From the NCBI GenBank assembly GCA_023433505.1, contig JAEZCO010000024.1:59989-123988 (forward strand): 64,000 nt of DNA, given 5' to 3'. Source of the DNA: Bacillota bacterium. Its GTDB lineage: Bacteria > Bacillota > Clostridia > Acetivibrionales > DTU013. The notes under the pieces are model-generated. The model worked only from the letters and a program-made list of their open reading frames with translations. It was not told where the DNA came from and did not search any database. Below, piece after piece: positions 60,575-64,000 of the stretch. The translations under genes were made by a program, and so were the position numbers. Every line of letters begins with the position of its first letter. Positions within the stretch are counted from its first letter, which is position 1.

Positions 60575-61912
60575 ATGAATACGTTTAGCAAGGTTTTGTG
60601 TATGGCGATCACACTTGTCCTCACATCGCAGCTTGCAGCTTGCAGTGCTGAAAAGCCGGCAGCTGCCACCGGAAGCCAGACAACAGCTGCCGTGTCCGAG
60701 GCCGCTACCACGGAGGCTGTCGAAAACATAACGCTTAGTATATTTACACAATATTCATTACCGGAAGAAAAGGGACCGTATGATTATGCGCTGGCGGAAA
60801 TGAAAAAAGCGATGCCGAATATTACCCTTGAACTGGAAATCCAGCCTCAGGACAACGATGCAAAGCTTAAAACGCTGGCGGCCGCCGGCACTCTCCCTGA
60901 TATTCTGCAGGTAACCAAAAGCACCAGGGATTTGTTTACCAAATCAAATAACCTGCTCCAACTGGACCAATATATTAAAGACACCAAAATCGAAGACAGG
61001 ATTCTCCCCGCATACAAATTCCTGCTATACAGTGACGACGGCCATTCTTATGCCATTCCGCGCACATCAATGCCAACGCATGTAATGTATGTAAACAAAG
61101 AATTGTTTATCCAGAACAGCATAAAGATTCCGGAGAATTACGACGAGTTTCTTGCTTCAGTGAAGGCTTTCAAAGCAAAAGGAATTGTTCCGATGTCACT
61201 GTTTGCCAAAGAAACCTGGCCTGGCATAATGCTCCTCGAAGATTTTGCAACCCGGTATGACGCAGACGGATTGGCAGCCATCGATACAAAGAAGGCTACG
61301 ATCAACTCGGAAGCATACAAAAAGGCGGCAGCACAGGTTGAAGAATGCGTTAAGGCAGGATTGCTGGCCAAAGGTGCATTCACTACCGATTATGATACCG
61401 CATTCAATGAATTTACAAGCGGTAAAAGCGCATACTTTATAAATGGTGCATGGGCATTAGGTCCTATCGGAGAAAAAATGGGAGATAAAGTCGATTTCCT
61501 GGACTACCCGCTCGCCGATACTGCCACAGTGGAGGCGGCAAGACTGAATCGGCCGGGCGGCGGATTTGACGGAGGATATTCCGTATCGGCAAATAGCAAG
61601 TATAAGGACATTGCCGGTAAGTATACAGCGCTCTTTGCTCTCCAGGTTGCCAATGGCAGGGTCGTAAAAGCACAGGAAGCATATCCTTTGACAACCGACG
61701 GCGTGCAGCCTGAAAAGCCTTATCCTGCAATTGCATTGAAATATGTTGAAATGTCCAAGCAGTTCAAATCAACGACAAGATTTCCCTGGGGTATTGATTC
61801 CCGGGCATACGTGGCGTTAGGCGACAATGTAGCCAAGCTTCTCACCGGCGGCTACCCTCCCGATAAATTTATTGCGGATACCGATAAAGCACTCAAGGAT
61901 ATTTACAAGTAA
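60575..61912 (+). CDS. Extracellular carbohydrate-binding lipoprotein (ABC, family 1)
   Basis: 445 residues with a lipoprotein signal (SQLAACSA, Cys about 23), a Thr/Ala linker, then an SBP_bac_1 fold (NITLSIFTQYSLPEEKGPYD, KSAYFINGAWALGPIGEKMG). It should bind an oligosaccharide or glycoside. AGGAGGAC precedes the ATG. It is followed by a stem-loop and then two permease genes; no ATPase gene is present, so it likely shares an MsmX-type ATPase encoded elsewhere. Confidence 0.92.
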   Translation: MNTFSKVLCMAITLVLTSQLAACSAEKPAAATGSQTTAAVSEAATTEAVENITLSIFTQYSLPEEKGPYDYALAEMKKAMPNITLELEIQPQDNDAKLKTLAAAGTLPDILQVTKSTRDLFTKSNNLLQLDQYIKDTKIEDRILPAYKFLLYSDDGHSYAIPRTSMPTHVMYVNKELFIQNSIKIPENYDEFLASVKAFKAKGIVPMSLFAKETWPGIMLLEDFATRYDADGLAAIDTKKATINSEAYKKAAAQVEECVKAGLLAKGAFTTDYDTAFNEFTSGKSAYFINGAWALGPIGEKMGDKVDFLDYPLADTATVEAARLNRPGGGFDGGYSVSANSKYKDIAGKYTALFALQVANGRVVKAQEAYPLTTDGVQPEKPYPAIALKYVEMSKQFKSTTRFPWGIDSRAYVALGDNVAKLLTGGYPPDKFIADTDKALKDIYK

Positions 61913-61926
61913 GTTATTCTAACGCT

Positions 61927-61954
61927 GCAGGCTGCCATGTGAATGGCAGCCTGC
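61927..61954 (+). terminator. Stem-loop between binding protein and permeases
   Basis: gcaggctgccat/atggcagcctgc is a perfect 12-base stem with a 4-base loop. The T-run is weak (ttgctt), so partial termination or mRNA stabilisation is more likely than full stop. Confidence 0.6.
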
Positions 61955-62004
61955 TTGCTTAAATTTGCAGCAGGATAGAGATAACTCGGACAGAGGTGGA
62001 TTTT

Positions 62005-62886
62005 ATGCGTAAAGGGATTAAATATAAACTGACATTACTATTATTTGTTTTGCCTGCATTGCTGCTATTTACATTGATTGTCTGCTACCCGGTACTGCAG
62101 GCGCTGTACAGAAGTCTCTTCAGCTGGGATGGCTTAACCGAACCGGTTTTCATCGGTGTAGGAAATTTTATAAAGCTCTTCGGAGATGATAATTTCTTTA
62201 TTGCAAATAAAAACGGGTTTATTTTCGCCGGAGAGATTACTGTTTATCAGCTGGGGCTGGGACTGATACTGGCTTTATTTTTAGCGTCCACGCGCGTAAG
62301 GAATGGAAGGTTTTTTAGAACCTCCTTCTTCATGCCGGTTGTTTTATCCACGGTAATTGCAGGGCAGCTTTGGCTCCAAATATACAATCCGGATTACGGA
62401 CTCATCAACAGGCTTTTTGAAGCACTTGGAACAAGCTACAGGCAAAATTGGATAAGCGGTGAAAATACGGCGATCTATGCGGTTGCATTTGTTAATGCCT
62501 GGCAATATATGGGCGTCCAATTCATTTTGATCTATACGGCAATCAAATCCATCCCCAAGCATTACTATGAAGCTGCAACCATAGACGGGGCATCGTCTGC
62601 CAAGGCTCACGCCGCCATAACCCTGCCCTTGCTGGAAGAAACCTTCAAATTTTGTCTGGTCATATCAATAACCAGTGGAATTAAAGCATTCAATGAAATG
62701 TATATCATGACCGGCGGCGGTCCCGGTACATATACCAATACGCTCACCTATTTGATGTATAAACAGGCCTTTATGGCTGCAAATTACGGCTACGGATGCT
62801 CGGTGGCAGCAGTTCTTGTTGTCGAGTGCCTGGCCTTCACGATTCTGATCAATAAATTCCTCGCACGGGAAAGAGTTGCGTACTAA
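62005..62886 (+). CDS. Sugar ABC transporter permease, UgpA/MalF type
   Basis: 293 residues from the ATG at 62005 with GAGGTGG just upstream; a GTG at 61996 is in that box and unlikely. It has six hydrophobic spans and the EAA loop YYEAATIDGASSAKAHAAIT (about 189-208) that docks the ATPase. Confidence 0.93.
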   Translation: MRKGIKYKLTLLLFVLPALLLFTLIVCYPVLQALYRSLFSWDGLTEPVFIGVGNFIKLFGDDNFFIANKNGFIFAGEITVYQLGLGLILALFLASTRVRNGRFFRTSFFMPVVLSTVIAGQLWLQIYNPDYGLINRLFEALGTSYRQNWISGENTAIYAVAFVNAWQYMGVQFILIYTAIKSIPKHYYEAATIDGASSAKAHAAITLPLLEETFKFCLVISITSGIKAFNEMYIMTGGGPGTYTNTLTYLMYKQAFMAANYGYGCSVAAVLVVECLAFTILINKFLARERVAY

Positions 62887-62899
62887 GAGGTGGATAAGT

Positions 62900-63727
62900 A
62901 TGAAAAATGTTAAAAAATATGCTGCCTATATCTGTTTATCAATCTATTCCCTATGCTGCGTTTATCCGATTCTCTGGATGGTGTTTTATTCCTTTAAAAA
63001 CAACGAGGAGATTTTAGTCAGCAATTCCTTTGGATTTCCGGCGGTCTGGCGGATTGAGAACTATTTGAACGCTTGGAAAAGCTTCAATATCCCAATGTAC
63101 TTCAAAAACAGTATCCTTGTATCCGTCATAACCGTCGGGATTACAATTGTCATTTCTCTGATGTTTGCTTATGCGACGGCAAGGATGACATGGAAAATGG
63201 CTTCCGCAGCAAGGATTTATATTACTGCCGGAATGTTTATTCCCGTGCAGATTATTTTGATACCCTTGGTAATTCTCGTAAAGAACCTACATCTTACCAA
63301 TACCTATACAAGCATAATATTGCCGTATGTTGCTTTTCAAATGTCTTTTGCATGCATCGTGTTTCATGGCTTTTTAAGATCACTGCCCTTTGAGATAGAG
63401 GAAGCAGCCTATATTGACGGCGCGGGTATTCTGAGAACCTTTGCTGTAATAATCGTACCGATGGTAAAGACGGCTATTGCGTCAGTGCTCATATTTACCT
63501 TTCTTAATGCATGGAATGAGTTTATGGTGGCCCTGATACTAATCAATAAGGAAGCTTTCAAAACTCTGCCCCTTGGTCTGGTATCCTTTAGGGGACAATT
63601 TATGACGGACTGGGGGGGAATGGGGGCAGCCATGGTAATCGCAGCCGTTCCTACGATCATAGTTTACCTGCTTTTCAGTGAAAAGGTTGAGAATGCGCTA
63701 ACCGTGGCTTCCGCTGTAAAGGGATGA
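62900..63727 (+). CDS. Sugar ABC transporter permease, UgpE/MalG type
   Basis: 275 residues from the ATG at 62900 with AGAGGTGG six bases before it. It has six spans and the EAA loop IEEAAYIDGAGILRTFAVII (about 165-184). It pairs with the preceding permease. It is the last protein gene before the rRNA locus. Confidence 0.93.
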   Translation: MKNVKKYAAYICLSIYSLCCVYPILWMVFYSFKNNEEILVSNSFGFPAVWRIENYLNAWKSFNIPMYFKNSILVSVITVGITIVISLMFAYATARMTWKMASAARIYITAGMFIPVQIILIPLVILVKNLHLTNTYTSIILPYVAFQMSFACIVFHGFLRSLPFEIEEAAYIDGAGILRTFAVIIVPMVKTAIASVLIFTFLNAWNEFMVALILINKEAFKTLPLGLVSFRGQFMTDWGGMGAAMVIAAVPTIIVYLLFSEKVENALTVASAVKG

Positions 63728-63799
63728 TGCTCCGTAAGCGCTTAATCTTGAGTGCCTTGATTATTCTTTCACGATCCTTTCTCTCCAGATCGTGTGGGA

Positions 63800-63822
63800 G
63801 GCTACCCATTAATTGAGTAGCC
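63800..63822. terminator. Hairpin after the permease operon
   Basis: ggctac, an 11-base loop, then gtagcc. It is placed between the converging permease and 5S genes and could end the plus-strand transcript, though there is no T-run. Confidence 0.35.
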
Positions 63823-63841
63823 GGGCGCACACAGCACAAAA

Positions 63842-63863
63842 CCCTGTGTTGATCAACACAGGG
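63842..63863 (-). terminator. Terminator of the rRNA operon
   Basis: ccctgtgttgatcaacacag plus gg is a 22-base perfect palindrome, followed on minus by TTTTG. It lies 12 bases past the 5S 3' end. Confidence 0.8.
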
Positions 63864-63875
63864 CTTTGATATAAA

Positions 63876-63991
63876 TCTGGCAGAGACTTACTTTCCCGGG
63901 CCGTTACCAGCCAAGTATCATCAGCACTGAGAAGCTTAACTGCCGTGTTCGGTATGGGAACGGGTGTGACCTTCTCGTCATATCCACCAGA
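63876..63991 (-). rRNA. rrf: 5S ribosomal RNA
   Basis: Read on minus, it begins tctggtggatatgacgagaa, contains the conserved ccataccgaacacggcagtt (loop C) and gtaacggcccgggaaagt-type end, and closes with ctgccaga. Length is about 116 bases. It is the last gene of an rRNA operon whose 23S and 16S parts lie beyond base 64000. Confidence 0.95.
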
Positions 63992-64000
63992 AATTTGTCG

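Noticed and set aside
1..64000. CRISPR array or prophage
   Set aside because: No regularly spaced direct repeats, Cas genes, integrase or phage structural genes were seen.

Overview
The window looks like chromosomal DNA of a Clostridia-type Firmicute. The evidence is a Gram-positive S10-spc-alpha ribosomal protein order, strong AGGAGG-type ribosome binding sites with many TTG/GTG starts, a Crh-like HPr paralogue, an EcfA1/EcfA2/EcfT module beside rplQ, a KOW-domain L14e-like protein between infA and map, and YesM/YesN-type sugar regulators. No species can be named from sequence alone. I see no prophage, CRISPR array or intact transposase.

Layout. 1-9.1 kb (minus strand): the start of a metallophosphoesterase, uvrC, crh-like, a fatty acid desaturase-like gene, an ECF sigma / anti-sigma / membrane protein operon, then tsaE-tsaB-rimI behind an amidohydrolase. 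9.3-10.2 kb: rplM-rpsI. 10.5-24.5 kb: an accessory block with an Old Yellow Enzyme, a Phd-Uma2 fusion, a MacAB-like efflux operon (plus), a decayed amino-sugar cluster with a divergent AraC regulator, a KDG/KDPG cluster (iclR-eda-kdgK) with tandem KdgR-like boxes, and an Lrp/LysE pair. 24.6-31.6 kb: truA, a hexokinase, ecfT-ecfA2, a plus-strand methyltransferase, a long structured element (candidate ncRNA), then ecfA1 and rplQ. 31.6-48.4 kb: one long minus-strand ribosomal run from rpsJ to rplQ, including secY, adk, map, infA and rpoA, with a promoter and a leader terminator ahead of rpsJ. 48.5-56.7 kb: a ribose-type system. lacI and the sugar kinase are on minus; a UroD-family methyltransferase-like gene, binding protein, permease, ATPase and rbsD are on plus. 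Both divergent promoters carry a LacI-type operator. 57-63.7 kb: a YesM/YesN two-component system followed by a carbohydrate ABC transporter (binding protein and two permeases). 63.9 kb: a 5S rRNA on minus, the tail of an rRNA operon that enters from beyond the window.

How the parts fit. The run rplQ-ecfA1-ecfA2-ecfT-truA-rplM-rpsI, usually contiguous in Firmicutes, is present in order but split by three insertions: the methyltransferase plus structured RNA, the hexokinase, and the 14 kb accessory block. Dispersed hairpin repeats (three families recognised) sit in intergenic gaps, some inside the ribosomal operon. The most interesting objects are the candidate structured RNA at 29526-29769, whose G.U pairs make sense only on the plus strand; the ribose-type operon with an embedded UroD-family enzyme and mirrored operators; the Phd-Uma2 fusion; and the rpsJ leader with its internal terminator.
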